Positions 12,040 through 24,689 of a stretch of DNA of 64,000 nucleotides are shown here, in pieces (within the stretch, counting starts at the first letter, position 1; each line of letters starts with the position of its first letter). The stretch covers positions 12,411,001-12,475,000 of the forward strand of contig NC_091112.1 of assembly GCF_024713975.1 (NCBI RefSeq). The letters run 5' to 3'. The notes under the pieces were generated by a model. That model did no database searches. It was not told where the DNA came from and saw only the letters and a program-made list of their open reading frames with translations. The position numbers were made by a program, and so were the translations under genes. Source of the stretch: Paralichthys olivaceus. Its lineage: Eukaryota > Chordata > Actinopteri > Pleuronectiformes > Paralichthyidae.

Positions 12040-12115
12040 CAACAGAGCGGCCGAGGTCGCGCAGTCATTGGCCCAGATGGTGTCACGTGACGAGGCTATG
12101 CAAAGAGGACGGTAA
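12040..12115 (-). promoter_or_regulatory. hoxa13: hoxa13 core/proximal promoter
   Basis: Read on the minus strand, this segment holds an octamer-like TTTGCATA, a CACGTG palindrome (GTCACGTGAC at 12,082-12,091) and a CCAAT box (GGGCCAATGAC, near 12,065-12,074). They lie 100-170 bp upstream of the hoxa13 ATG, in the usual order for a Hox promoter. A TATA-like CTTTTTTAAAAAG occurs further down near 11,972-11,984. The exact transcription start cannot be fixed. Confidence 0.65.
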
Positions 12116-13297
12116 ACATCACCCAGTGCAGATAATTAAATGGAGAAAAATGCGGCGAAGTAAGGTGACCGTATCTATCAAGGGATTTAGCTTCTGTCTG
12201 TTAGAGGGATATTGTGCCTTTTTTAAAAAAAAAAAAGACAGATCCAAATGAGTGTGTTCTCATTCCTAACAGGTTATATTGAATCCTAAACGCGTATAAA
12301 TAATAGAACCACGTGTCGTTAGGTTATACTTTGCTGTTTTTTTTATATTTAAAGCTTAAAAATAAAGCCGATTACTCAATGGTGGTCAAGCATTTCCGCA
12401 GACAGCTATTATCCATTATGTGCACATGACTACTACGTGTTGCCTGTGGCTCTTTACTGACGCACACTGACCAGCCTTTGTTTGCGTCGAACTGGAAATC
12501 ATTATATTGCAAATCAACAGAGGATTTTCTTTTGTAAAATATAATGTTAAAGTAGTGTTTGAATGCTGCGTAATGCCCCTCTTTTGCAGCTGATGCCCAC
12601 ATACACGGTGCAGAATATGCACGGAGATGCATAACGCACTGCAACAATGGTGCATTGCATATGAGATACAGAAGTACAGTGTAAGATTATAGGTATTCCA
12701 CAGATTCCAGGTATTTCAACGTATGCATGTAAGTGTTTCTGGAACACGTTCTTAAAAAGGCTTCGTTGAAACCAGCTATTTATCGGTTACAGGTACAAAC
12801 TAAAGAAAGTCAGATGTAGAGTCGTGATTTTAAAAAAAGCCGAATATTCCTGGCACTCCACATGTTAACAATATGCAAAGACACAAAACAAAACAGCTCT
12901 TGACTCTGCGCTGCTGTGCATGTGAGCGTGTTTTTAACATAGGAGGTAGACGCGGCTGGAGGCCAAGGTCAAGTTGAAAGTTGCCGTCTCGCCATGCAGC
13001 CTGTCGGGCCATTCAGGCTTTGAAGGCACCGTCTGAGCGCTTGAAAAGAGCGGAAGAGGGGTGAGAATTCCTGTCCCAATGAAAAGCTATTGGAGGACAT
13101 TAACTTTTACTATCATTTTGTTTTCAGTCTCACGATTTAGTCTGGACCCTCTCCACCGAGGGACTGCGTCAGCGTGGGATATTATAAAAAGGAGTGTTTT
13201 TCCTGGATTTTGGTGTTTGTAGATGTTCTGGTGGGTGTTTTTGACAGATACGTGTGAAAATGATGTTGATCTCTGAAAAGAGAGGACGGGTTGGACG

Positions 13298-13392
13298 TGT
13301 GTGTGTGTGAGTACGTGAGTGTGTGTTTGTGTGTGTACGTGAGAGTGTGTTCGTTTCTGTGTGTGTGTGTGTGTGTGTGTGTTCGTGAGTGT
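13298..13392. repeat. TG-rich degenerate microsatellite
   Basis: Interrupted TG repeats of the form gtgtgtgagtacgtgagtgtg. The His/Thr and Cys/Val open frames around 13,169-13,592 come from this repeat. Confidence 0.9.
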
Positions 13393-16300
13393 GTTTGTGT
13401 CTGGTCTGCTGCTGTGTGTTTACGACCAATGGCTCTGTGTCTTTTCTGTGTTGGAGGAAATGGACGTGGTGGAGCTTTCACTGGATTTGTGAGCAGCGTT
13501 TCAACATGAGCTGTGGCCTAATCGGGGGCAATTCTGTTATATGTAAAAAGAAAATCAATATACATACATATACGGTCTATTTCTTTGTTTGATTAAAAGA
13601 AACAGAAGGTGTCAGTGCCGTGCATAAAACACGAATGCACACGTCTGATTTCCATCCTGGACACGTATATTGCTCAAGTCTAAAAAACATTTTGGTCTCA
13701 TTTGCTTCCCTTGATGAAATAAAAGCTCAACTTCCACGCAATTAAAGTAAGCACATAGTTTAAAGACAATTTTTAAATGACAGATTTAAAAATGTTTTAT
13801 TACAAACTATTTCAAATTAACATCGACTACACAGTTTAGGAGATGTTTTGGGTTTGTGCTGTAGCACAAGAACTAAAACAAAAATAGACAGTGGAACTGT
13901 GGTGGATAAAGATTAGTTTAATTTCCAAAGAACCAATAAAAAAAATAAAGAAGGGCCACTGCATCATTTTAACCAACTACGTAAAATTTTCATTTAAAAA
14001 AATTTATGTTTAAACAGCCATTAAAAACAGACTTTGCCGTTTATTTTGATGTGGAAACAAGTGAACCATAACCTTGCGAAGATGGAAGATTAGAAGATGG
14101 AACTTAAGGTTCATAATAAGAACTCCTGAATTTGAATTACAGAGCCTATAGTCATTACAATTTTAATATACAGACAATGAAGGATAATACATGCACATTT
14201 AGGCTCAATACACCAAGCGCGATAAACATTTGGTGAGGCTGAGTTTCTGTATTTTCACAATTTCAAGAGGCGAAATCCCAGATAAAAAGCTCATCATATG
14301 AGCAAGCATAAATCATGAAATCCCTCAGTGGCAACATGCTGCAACAACCATGACTCATGGAGTACGAGGCCCGGCCTGTGGCGCACACTGGCCTGCGGCG
14401 TTTCATTCAATGTAATCAAACTCAACTTCACAATTAATTAATGCTGCAGCTGTCATGTTAGATGTCAAGTTAGATTAACATCAATCCAGATTATTATTCA
14501 TCATATTAGCGATGTATTGTATTGTACTTCGTCAATATGCTGCAGCGAGTTATTCTACTCTGGATCATTTATCTATGGGTATATTTGTTGTGCCATTTGA
14601 CTATTTGGTAACGTTTTGCAGTCAAAACCGCCCTGTGTCGTCCCCAAGGTGGCCGCCGGCGCGCACATGTGGTCATTCCAGACTTGAGACATCCTTAACG
14701 CACAATGAACACACACACAACGGCAGAGGCGCACAGACTGTCCCGCCAGAAACATACGCACAAGCCACCATGGACTTCAACTTAAAACAATTGGGCCAAT
14801 TGAGAACAGACATTTATTAATTCAGTATTGAATTGCTATCAGACAATATGTGGAAAACCTAGTGGATGGTATTAACGACGAGGAAACATGATCTTGCAGA
14901 GATCACCATGTAATCATCAAATGATCCCTGATTTTGATATGGACCATGCTGATCCATCTGAATGGTCACCGGAGGTCCCAGGACTCCATTTTTGGGAGCT
15001 GGCATCGCAGCCCAGAGGCTTTTCTCTTGAGGTCATAATCAAAGTTCAGCCCACTGTTTGTACTGGCTTTACGCAGCCGGAGAAAGAAAGGGCGCACTTA
15101 TTCCCCGGCCTGCAGCCTGGGCAAAGCAGGGGAAGGCTCCAATATAAAGTTATGATCAGCTATAAATTTCTATCGTTAATAGCGAAAAGAAAATGGTTTT
15201 ATAAAACGGGCTGCTAAGGCGGAGTACATGCAGTCAAATATGAGTGTTGATGATGACACGTGTTGAAAGCAGACAGCTGTCACAAAGTTGTCAAAACATA
15301 AGAGCCAGTATGTTTTTGTGGTCGGAGCAGTGAACCACAGGGCGGTCAAACACTTGACTTCTCCAGTTTTTTCCTGGAAGGTCGCCCGGCGTGTGATTAT
15401 AAAATAATTCATTAAAATAATAATAAAATATTAACTTCGCTGTAAGGCACCTAAAGGTCCACATGTAACTGCTGAGGGTCCCTCCCTGGTGCGCAGAGCT
15501 CTTTGACGCGCAAACAGTTCGCCCTGTTTCAGTCTTAAACGTTGCGTTAACAGCCTGCTAAAGCTACAACCTCTGAGCTGCACATGAAATCATTTATTGG
15601 CATACACGGAAAAGAGTATTAAGGTCTGCAGTTTGTTTGTTTCATTGAGCGTTCAGCCGGTACTCTGCTCCACGGTGCGTCTGGATAGTGGCTTGTGGCT
15701 GCAGGGAGGTATGATGGAGACCCCCCCCCCCCTCCAGCAAGAGAGAAAATACTAGTTTACATGTCTTCACTCATGTATAAATACTCTACCTGCAAACAAC
15801 AACGATGCAAAGAGACTTAATACCAACACTAAACCATGCACTGTTTTTTTCCTTAAGTCTCTGGAGAAAATGGCACGATTGGTGTAAGCGGCGCATTCTT
15901 AATATTTAATTTTTTATATTAGATTAAGAAGCTTAAAGATGCTATTCTGGCCTTTAACTTTGTACAACTAGCATTTTAAATAGGAGGCCTAAAAAACATT
16001 TTTGTTCGAGCTCCATAGCCGCAACAAATAGTCTTCAAATGAGCTCCATTCAAATTCATTAGTTCGTGCGTCAAATATCCCACAGATATTGTAATATTTC
16101 TATTATTTTGTCGTTTCCTTGTGGAAAAACAAAACATATTATGGTGAAAATAGTGAACTCACGGGCGTCGCTTGCATTCAAATATAAAGTGCCTGTATCT
16201 TAATGGGTTCAGCCTTTTAGCTACAACAAGCAAAAACAAAACGAAAATAGGCGCAAAATTTGATTATCGGCTATTAAACCTTTACTAATAAATAATCCAA

Positions 16301-18716
16301 ATATGTTTATGAAAAAACAGCCGATCAGTCAACTGGAAGCATTTGATTTTTTCATTGGGTAGAATAAAAAAAAAATTTGATTTTTCGAGCTTTGTTTGGT
16401 TACGTTTAAAAAAAATAAAGCATAATCTGCTTTTACAATACACGTGGTTTCATAAGATCTAGACTAAATATATATGTGAATTCTTAATAGAACGTATGCT
16501 TTATGATTTCTAATTGATAATTGGTCGTGTCATAATACTAGTTGGAAGTAACAAGCAGGGATTGAAAAGTAACAAACACTTGTAGGCTTTACAGGACTGC
16601 AAAACGAATGCAAATTCGAAATAGCGCGTGGAAAATAATCCTACACGGTTTAACTGAATCTCAAACGGACACATTTTCGCTTCAATAACCCTAATCTGTC
16701 ATTCACAGTTCATCGTTTGCACTACAGCTAATTCTGAAACAACATTTCAATCTCAGATTTACAAGATATGAGTCAGACACGCTGAGCTCAGGTCCGTGAG
16801 GCTGCAAACACACCCTTCAATCACATGCACATCAGCTGGGTTCCACCTGAGTGCTGAAAAGCACACACACAACATCAGCACCTGAACTGCTCAGAGAGCA
16901 AAACCCATGAAATGATAGATAGTTCTAGAAATCACAAAATGCATGTCAAAATACATCCCCAGCTCTAAAGTGACAGAAAACAAAAAAGAAAACAGCAAAG
17001 GTGACTTGTCCTTTTAGTGGAACTGATGACAGCAACACTCTCTAAAAATAAAAACCCATTTGCAACCAGACAGACTTGTAAATATCACCTTGCTCAAAGA
17101 TGCCAGGGACGCACAGACCAGCCTAAAGAATTGCATGCACTCTTGTGAAACGTCAGGGCTTTGCACCTGGTGTGTTGTCTTGCTACTGCTGAACTGGCGG
17201 TCGGCCATACCCCCATGATGTTTCTCCCCTTTAATGGGGATTCAGGCCTGATCTCAGGGGCTAAGCTAAACCTTTCCTGTAATAGCACGGGAGGTTTTTT
17301 TTTTGCAGGATGGAGTAGAGAGGAGCGATAAAAATGGGTCTTACGGCGCTTACAGCTGTACAGTCATCAGGACATTGTTTCGCTCCAAGGTCATTGAGTT
17401 AAATACTCGTAGCTGCGTCATCCCGTTTCAAGGCCAAGTTGAAGCAGTGGAGACGGGAGGGGTCGGGATAATGAAGGAGAGGCTCGAGATTTTTAATTCT
17501 CCTCCAGCTTCTGTGGAACGCGGTGCGCCTCAGCCAGCGGCAGACTGAGCGTCCACCAAACCCATTCATGCGCCATTCTGACACACACTGAAACACTTTT
17601 TGCATTTAAAAAAAGAAGTGTGCAATTCTGGCAGCTCTGCTCTGCCAGGGCCATGGATTGGATTACATGCGTACTGCGCACGCTCCATGGTCAAGTTCAA
17701 GTTGGGCTGGCTAGTAAAACTGAGGGGCGCATTCTGCAGTGTCTGCCGCGGGGGGCGCTCCCCCTCTTTGATCTCTCCTTGCAAAAACTGGAGACACCGA
17801 GGCAGAGCCGAGACTTCAGTCCAGTTTTCTGTTCCTCTGCCTCAGAGAAATGTGCAGCTTTCAGACTTAACTCTTCCAAGATGCAACTGCCTTGTACAAA
17901 TTTCATCGTATGAATATGAAGGCGATTCCACAATCAGCAAACTCTCCAAACCCATCTTCTGTCCTTCGCTATCTAAAACACACACAATAAAAGTGACACT
18001 ACTGTAAAGCCGCAAGGTCACTCATCTGTTGCGCAAAAGCCTCTCTAGGTGTTATCTCCGGATGATCACAAGATCCCATCTGCCCTGGCCACGACCCATT
18101 GCACAACTCCTGCTTAGAAGAAAAAACATGGGATCTTTGCCACCTTGGGGCGGTTAAATGAAACACTGCATGCACCAATTCCTTGAGATTTTAAAGTAAT
18201 CCAAGAAAACGTTTTAGTCGAAATATCTGCCCACGCAGCCTCAATGTCACACAAACTCCAGGAATACAAAATACTGACCAAAATATTGATCTATAAGATA
18301 TTGTGACAGATTAACTCGAATTTATCAGTGTACATCATTTCAGTTAAACTATTACAGGCTATATAGATCTCCAGGCCCATGACTTCTCCCTCTGTACTGA
18401 AATGAAACAAATCACAGTCTCCCTTTCCCTCTGACTGAAGATATTTGGTTCGCCTGAGAAGCTCCTTCAGTATGCTACATTTCCAGTTATGGCATATACG
18501 CACAGACATTTGTTTGAAACGTTACTGATATTGAAAGTTATACAAGTTGAATCAGTTGGTAGCTTTGGTTAGCCTAGTTATTTTAGTTTGGGGGTTTCAG
18601 AGCCCAAAGAGGAAACATCAAGTAGTCAGAGAGAGACTTTTTCCTCCAGCAGGCCAGATGAGAGAGTCGGGGGAGAGAAAGCCAAAGGAATTTCCCTCAG
18701 TGCTGTGCTGCCGGGC

Positions 18717-18765
18717 CGGGAGGGAGGGGGAGGGAGGGGGAGGAAGGGGGAGGAAGGGGGAGGCG
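18717..18765 (+). other. G-quadruplex-prone purine tract
   Basis: Five successive blocks of the pattern GGGAGG or GGGGGAGGAA occur on the plus strand within 50 bases, flanked by CpG-containing sequence (gggccggg before, gcggccgtcgc after). Four or more G-runs of three or longer with 1-3 base loops satisfy the usual G-quadruplex pattern. It lies about 1.8 kb upstream of the evx1 ATG. Confidence 0.8.
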
Positions 18766-20167
18766 GCCGTCGCTCGGGGCCTTTTACCTCTTTCGGACAG
18801 GCGAGGGCGCACAAGGACAGCGGAGGCTCCATCCTCTGCAGCCTGCCCCCGTTCTCTCTTTTACTCTCCGTGAGACCACTCGACTGCACCTCCCCTCACA
18901 CTTATTATACGCAACTTAAGTGAACCGCCACGCACTATGCCCTGTAGCTGCAGATCCCACATCAGTTTTTAAAAAGGAAAATGATGGAGTCTTTTAGTGC
19001 CGATATCAGGTGTGGTCGAGTTACAACCTTGATTCCACAGAACAAATACAGTGGAAGAAAATGTCTCAAATTAAATGACAAATGATTAATAAAGGAAACA
19101 CTAAGGGGTCATAATGTCTTATTTCTTCAATGATAGATCCAATTACATTCTAATATCTATACAACTTAATTAACTTAATTAATCGGGATCAATAAATTGT
19201 CCATCTTATTGAGTATAAGATGGAGTATAAGTATATATAGTAGTAAGTATAGAGTCACTTCTGAACATTTGTCAGTTCCCATGTTGTGTTATATAGGAAT
19301 ACTTGGAATACAGATGAGCTGAGGTTGATCACATGTTTAAGAGACGTCACCGTCGGACGGCTTCCTGCATGTGGACATCGTGTAAACTGCATCCTCCACG
19401 GTTCAACAACATCAAGCGTGTAATGAAGTCAATTTGCTGCAAATCGCATTAAATCCAGAATTAGAGCTTCTTGCAACCATAAGAAAACGAGGAGCATAAG
19501 TAGGCCAATTTTTCCTGCTCCAACTAAAAGAAAGCACAAGGCATTTTATATAGAAAGTCTCCATTAATTCTTCTTTTTTTTTTTTTTTACTATAAAACTG
19601 TATTATTAGAACTGGGAAACTGCTCCTACCCTGAACGTATCCATGGCTGCGAATTGCTGAAGTTCTGTCATGGCATGGAAATGTCGAGGTTTAATTCTTA
19701 GCTTAGTGGGTAATGGAGATATTTCTTATTTTGTTGCAAATTAACAATTAATTAAATCTCTGAGTGGTATATTTTACCTACATATAACGGTGGGCTTTGT
19801 AAGCCGTACAAGACAGACATGATGAATTGAGGTTTGTGTCTGGCTGTCTCCTGTGCTCTGTTGACTTTAAAGACTTCATGTCAAATGGCTTTTTATCTAA
19901 ACTCTGACCACTAGGCTTGACCTCTGAGGACTCAACTTGACTCCACTTAAGGTGAGAATAAGAGGGACACGGCAGATAAGAGAGGAATGAGGAGAGGAGG
20001 GTAAAAAGACTAAATTGAGGCAAATAACTAATTTATTGTCAAATTTGCTCAATATTAGTATGAAGTATTAATATTTTATATTATTGTCGTTTATATATAG
20101 ATTTGTTTTAGATAGATACAGACAGATGCGCTTTCTTGTTTCGTCGCTGCTTGTTGTACCATTCTGA

Positions 20168-20194
20168 CCCCCCCCCCCCCCCCCCCCCCCCCCC
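20168..20194. repeat. Poly-C run upstream of evx1
   Basis: Twenty-seven consecutive C residues, about 375 bp upstream of the evx1 start codon. Length in the assembly may be inexact because homopolymers are error-prone. Confidence 0.9.
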
Positions 20195-20570
20195 ATCACC
20201 TCAAGGCTGCCATTGCGCCTTCTGTTTACCCATACATCCAATCAATGCGTGTCGTCATCAGGGGGGGACCCATCATGACGACTGGCCTATTAAGAATGAC
20301 AGCTCCGGGAGTAGAAAGAGAGAGAGAGGGTAAATGGTGATCCCTCCCAGAGCTCCCTCTCCGCACTCTGAAGCGCTCTCCTCTCAGGGTCAGACCGGAT
20401 TGAATCCCCTTCTTTTCCAGAAGCCTCTCCTTCTTCTCCCTAGGACTAACCCCCCCACCCACTAACATACACACACGCAGGCACACACCCCTCCAACCTG
20501 AAAATCATCGCCTTGGTTTTTGACGGCTTGTGCTCTCCGAAGTCGAGGGTTTCTAAAAGTCGTGCCTGTG
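20195..20570 (+). promoter_or_regulatory. evx1: evx1 promoter and 5' UTR region
   Basis: The 375 bp before the evx1 ATG contain a CAAT-type word (catccaatcaatg near 20,233), a GA-rich tract (20,316-20,331) and pyrimidine-rich sequence. There is no upstream in-frame ATG. No clear TATA box is visible, and the transcription start is unknown. Confidence 0.45.
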
Positions 20571-20943
20571 ATGGAAGGCAGAGAGGAGATGGTGATGCTG
20601 GCGGAGGGAGGTCAGCTTGGCAAGAGCAGCTCTGCTAATTTGTCGGAAGCCATCGGGAACCCCGGGCGAGAGCCGCAAGGAAAGCAGATCCACAGAAGCT
20701 GCCTGAGCCCCGGCGCTGCGCCCTACTCCCGGGACAGGACCGAGCTGGCGGCGCAGGAGGAGAGCGCACGGAGGAATATGTGCGCCGCCGACGTGAGGCC
20801 AGTTGGCTCATCCTCCACCGGAGAGAGGCACCGGACTGATCACCCCCACAAAGACGGCAGCAGCTCGGACACAGAGTCGGACTTCTACGAGGAAATCGAT
20901 GTGAGCTGCACGCCTGAGAGCATGGACTACCCAACAGCGAAAG
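20571..20943 (+). CDS. evx1: evx1 exon 1
   Basis: Encodes residues 1-124 plus one base of Gly125. It ends AAAG|GTGCGT. The open frame continues into the intron as far as 20,996, but that tail is not conserved and is intron read-through. Confidence 0.95.
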
Positions 20944-23180
20944 GTGCGTATAGAGGCTGTATTCTGGAGCTGCATGCCACTGCAGGTTTTCTGTGATTGC
21001 ATGATGTTGCTTAATGAGGGTGGGTGGATGCCAGCGCCTGAATGAGGCTGTAACGGTAAAAAAAAACTGCCACATGCATGCAGAGCCATTGAAAAGTTAC
21101 ATATGACGATGAACAAAAAATTAAAATGCTCAATTAAATACAGTTTATCCCCCATGACAATAAAACACATGTATAGCTGCAGGCAACGCTGCACAGCTGT
21201 TCTGTCAAGTGTCCAATGTGGCTGGAAACATGCTGAGGTGACACCCACAGTCTAACCAAACATTTCCCCCCTCTGACTTTGACAAAGAGCCACTCGCAAA
21301 TCTGACCATGCGTGCATTACAGGCATGAAGAAGAGGACAGGATTTTATTTAAACCTCAAGCTAAAATGTGAAGAAAAGGCCACTAAGATGGAAATTATCT
21401 GAGATTTCATTCTGGCATCTTCTAGAGACCATTTGCAACAAATATGTCGCATCCTAAAACAAAATTGTATGAGCTCATTTAGTCAAATTAATGAAAATAT
21501 TTGAGTCCATGTGTCACATGCTAAAATAAATAAGAGCAAAATGAATGTGAATATGAATCTCTCAGTAAAGTGTAGTTGCTTTTTGCCTCAGAGTGTGCAA
21601 CGGATGACAAACAATGCAACTTGATCATTCACATTTTTAGTAAACAAAAATTCAGATTTTATCAATAAACTCTGGAAAGTGATGAAAATATCAGCAGCTA
21701 CCTCACAAAAAATATAAGAACTGAGCTCGCTGAGCTAAATGTCAGCAAGGCCTTTTAATATTAAAATTAAATCAATGCAGAAATAATGAAATTAGTCTTC
21801 AAATGTCAACTCAAAAAATGGATATTCACTACGAAACGAATGAAGAAAATGAAAAGTCTCCGTGTGTTTCTGTTGCATGTAAATGACTCTACTGGACAAT
21901 ATTAATTATGAAGGAATTTTTTTTCTGCATATCTATTCAGGTAGAAATGGAGATTCTCCTGGGCACCCGAGCGACATTGGTGTTGACCCGGGTAAAATCG
22001 TCCCAGGTCAGGGCTCTCTGTCCTACTCAGCAGACCAGATTCGCCGGTACCGGACGGCGTTCACCCGGGAGCAGATCGCGCGGCTGGAGAAGGAGTTTTA
22101 CCGGGAGAACTACGTGTCCAGGCCGCGGAGATGCGAACTGGCGGCTGCATTAAATCTGCCTGAAACCACCATCAAGGTAAGACGACTGGAGGTCTAAGGA
22201 GCAGTAGGCCCCTGTGGCTTGAATACATGCTCATATTATGTGAGCTTGTATTTTTACAGATAAAACTGCTGAGGTTCAAACCGTTATGCGTTTTAATAGC
22301 TAACCGGTCACGAAGGAAACTAAAGAGAAACATCACCATAAGGTCCGATAAGCTAGAGACAAAGAAAACGACCAGCATCATGTTGAAAAGACTAAACCCT
22401 CCAGACGCAGTGTTTACCTCAGAGGAGACCTGGATCATTTTTTAACAAATATTTATTTTATTTATCAACTGACACAATATAACATAAACTGCAGTACATC
22501 TTATTACATTTTTCCCGTGCACTCTAACGCGTAAAAAAAACAAATCTGTGCGTAAAAGCGGAACTAGCCTATTGTTGTTGAAACTGGGGCTGGCCTCTCT
22601 ATAAATGGCTGTTGTGGTGGTTAATATTTGACCCGCTGTGTCTCTGTACCAGGTGTGGTTTCAGAACCGCAGGATGAAAGACAAGCGCCAGCGTCTGGCC
22701 ATGACGTGGCCTCACCCCGCCGACCCGGCCTTCTACACATACATGATGAGCCACGCGGCCGCCACCGGGAACCTGCCCTACCCCTTCCCATCCCACCTGC
22801 CGCTGCCTTACTACTCCCACCTGGGTGTCGGTGCTGGCTCGGCTCCGGCCGCCACTCCTTTCTCCAACCCACTGCGCTCCCTCGACAGTTTTCGGATGCT
22901 GTCCCACCCTTACCAGAGGCCGGAGCTCCTGTGCGCCTTCAGACACCCCTCCCTGTACCCGGGGCCGACCCACGGCCTCGGTCCCGGGGGAACCCCATGC
23001 TCCTGCCTGGCCTGTCACTCCAGTCAATCCAACGGGCTCTCGACCAGGCCCCCTGGCTCGGACTTCGCCTGCTCCCCAACCAGCAGGACTGACGCTTTTG
23101 TCACTTTCACGCCCTCAGTGCTCAGCAAATCTTCATCTGTGACATTAGACCAGAGGGAAGAAGTGTCCCTGACCAGATAA
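20571..23180 (+). CDS. evx1: evx1, even-skipped homeobox protein 1 (three exons)
   Basis: Nuclear homeodomain factor of the even-skipped class, linked to the 5' end of HoxA in vertebrates. The family acts in posterior mesoderm, tail and fin development and V0 interneurons. CDS = join(20,571-20,943; 21,941-22,176; 22,653-23,180), 378 aa, with all junctions GT-AG and frame-preserving. The first in-frame ATG gives [17 protein letters not shown], close to the human N-terminus (MESRKDMV...). [21 protein letters not shown] (exon 1) is the EVX signature before the homeodomain. The homeodomain is at 158-217 ([12 protein letters not shown] ... [14 protein letters not shown]51 = N208). The C-terminal part has [30 protein letters not shown], the Cys-containing CSCLACHS and a terminal [11 protein letters not shown], all EVX1-type. 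It is slightly shorter than human EVX1 (407 aa). EVX2 is excluded by the HoxA neighbour and the N-terminus. Confidence 0.97.
20944..21940 (+). other. evx1: evx1 intron 1
   Basis: A 997-bp GT-AG intron with a good pyrimidine tract before the acceptor (tctattcag). It is AT-rich with no coding frame of note. Confidence 0.9.
21941..22176 (+). CDS. evx1: evx1 exon 2 (first part of the homeodomain)
   Basis: Completes Gly125 (G|GT) and encodes RNGDSPG... through [10 protein letters not shown], then the donor ATCAAG|GTAAGA. The homeodomain is split between helix-3 residues K and V, the conserved intron site of EVX genes. Confidence 0.97.
22177..22652 (+). other. evx1: evx1 intron 2
   Basis: A 476-bp GT-AG intron. 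The acceptor is tctctgtaccag. No other feature was recognised in it. Confidence 0.9.
22653..23180 (+). CDS. evx1: evx1 exon 3 (end of homeodomain and C-terminus)
   Basis: Begins [21 protein letters not shown] and runs to REEVSLTR with TAA at 23,178-23,180. G+C content is much higher than in the flanking introns. Confidence 0.97.
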   Translation: MWFQNRRMKDKRQRLAMTWPHPADPAFYTYMMSHAAATGNLPYPFPSHLPLPYYSHLGVGAGSAPAATPFSNPLRSLDSFRMLSHPYQRPELLCAFRHPSLYPGPTHGLGPGGTPCSCLACHSSQSNGLSTRPPGSDFACSPTSRTDAFVTFTPSVLSKSSSVTLDQREEVSLTR

Positions 23181-24240
23181 AACCAAAACAAACAAAACTC
23201 TTGCTCTATATTCGCCTTTACCATGAGCTTTTTAAACCTAACATATTATATGACCAGGAATGAAACAGCATGAAGAGGTAGCCTGTAAGCAGTGAGAGCC
23301 AGCTCAATCTTGGGGCAAGAAAATTAGCCAGATCTTCAGATACGTGACGCACAACAGATCTTCCATTACTAAAAAAAATCATAATAATCCCGCTGCAGAG
23401 CAGGGACACTGGGATGAAATATAGCGGCATGGACACAAAACCAGATTTGATTTTTAGAAGATTAATTTGATGTGCAAGAGAAGAGGGAATCCTGTGAAAC
23501 GTTTAAATCTCCGTGATGGATGGCGTTAAGGTTTTTATCATCACTTGTCTCTTTACGCGTCCAAATCGACCTACATGTACGGTTAGAAACTGGGGGAAGG
23601 ATGCTTTCCATCCCTCTTCTTTTAACAAGGGGATTTGTTAACAGACTGCGGTCGTCTCATTATAAGCAGCTCTCTACACCGGGGCCCTCTCCGCGGCAGC
23701 ACCGGGCCGAAATGTGCAGATGCAAGTGAAATTAGTGCGTGATGTATATGTACGACCCGGTGAATTTTGAGTGTTGAATTAATGGTAATACCACGAAGGA
23801 AGGGAGGAAGAAAGGAAGGGATCGTTGCTGCCAAAAGGTAACAAGGCGCCAAGGGAACGGATTACTACAGCCCGCATGGATTGAAGAGGAGGGAGGAGGG
23901 AGAGTTGTACCCAGAAGAGGATGGAGAGAGGGAGGACAATCAAAATTGGAAAAATGAAAATGTCTATTTAAAAATGGGCCATCAAAACATCAAACTTCTC
24001 CTCCTTGCCTCTTAGGAGCCAGTTCTTAAATCTGATGAAAATGTGATTACATTATACGCCTATAGGCCTCTTATTCTATTTTTTTCTCGCTTTGCACTGC
24101 TGCAGTGGCACCATTTTAGTGACATTTCATTTAATGGAGAAAGCGGACTAACAAGTGACATGATTATGTTTTATTTTATTCTGTTTTTGGTCCTTTTTTG
24201 GCTGGGTTTGTCCTCAACGTTTAATTTGCAATAAACACTG
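23181..24240 (+). other. evx1: Likely evx1 3' UTR with poly(A) signal
   Basis: AATAAA at 24,230-24,235 (tttgcaataaacactg) is the clearest plus-strand poly(A) signal after the stop codon and implies a 3' UTR of about 1.05 kb. The segment has a purine-rich part (23,795-23,945) and no open frame of interest. Confidence 0.5.
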
Positions 24241-24689
24241 TCAAAGAATCAATGGAGCAACGGAGTCTGTCTTATAAACACCTCTATCATTCTGGGGGGG
24301 AAGAGCAGGTTTCAGAAAATCTTTGTGTGACTTTAATTCAAGAAAACAAAATAAAAAACAAATTAAAGCAACTTCTCTCCTTTTCATATGACCCCATTTC
24401 GTTTTATTTTCGTTTGGCCGAACTAGAGCCTGGATTTTTCCATCCAACAGCTTCACCATTCCTCTCCAATAATAACACTAATTCTCTTCTCAAGTGGCCG
24501 GTGTCAAAACACCAGTGGCCCCCATCCGTCCTGGTGGGACCGTTAGATTGACCGTGACAGTTAAGTGGTCCCCGGGCTCCGTTAACGCCACTCATATTTT
24601 CTCGGCGACCGCTTAATAGACGCGACAGAATTACTTGTCTGAAGATATTAGAGATGCAAAGAGATCGATGATTCAGGAAGTGGGAGGAG
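24241..24689. other. Spacer between evx1 3' end and the tandem array
   Basis: Unique sequence. No exon or known repeat was recognised. Confidence 0.5.

Larger units (their letters stand above)
12116..20160. other. hoxa13-evx1 intergenic region
   Basis: An 8-kb spacer between two divergently transcribed homeobox genes. I find no conserved open frame and no recognisable transposon protein. It contains TG-rich sequence (13,298-13,392), a C run (15,722-15,733), long unique stretches with mixed CpG content (14,640-15,230 and 16,980-18,120), a G-quadruplex-prone GC-rich patch (18,600-18,900) and an AT-rich segment with TTAATTAA palindromes near 19,165-19,184. In mammals this spacer carries the lncRNA HOTTIP and enhancers. 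Nothing here proves a fish counterpart. Confidence 0.6.

Noticed and set aside
13169..13592. Several overlapping open frames of 60-100 codons
   Set aside because: Produced by the TG-rich repeat (His-Thr or Cys-Val runs) with no conserved core.
17600..18007. 135-codon plus-strand open frame between hoxa13 and evx1
   Set aside because: No recognisable domain, an overlapping frame of similar length in another phase, and no splice or promoter support. Treated as chance.
20520..20570. Upstream in-frame extension of evx1
   Set aside because: The frame opens with TTG. The family N-terminus begins at the ATG at 20,571.
20944..20996. C-terminal tail of the evx1 exon 1 open frame
   Set aside because: It follows a consensus GTGCGT donor, and the downstream exon rejoins conserved sequence, so this is intron read-through.
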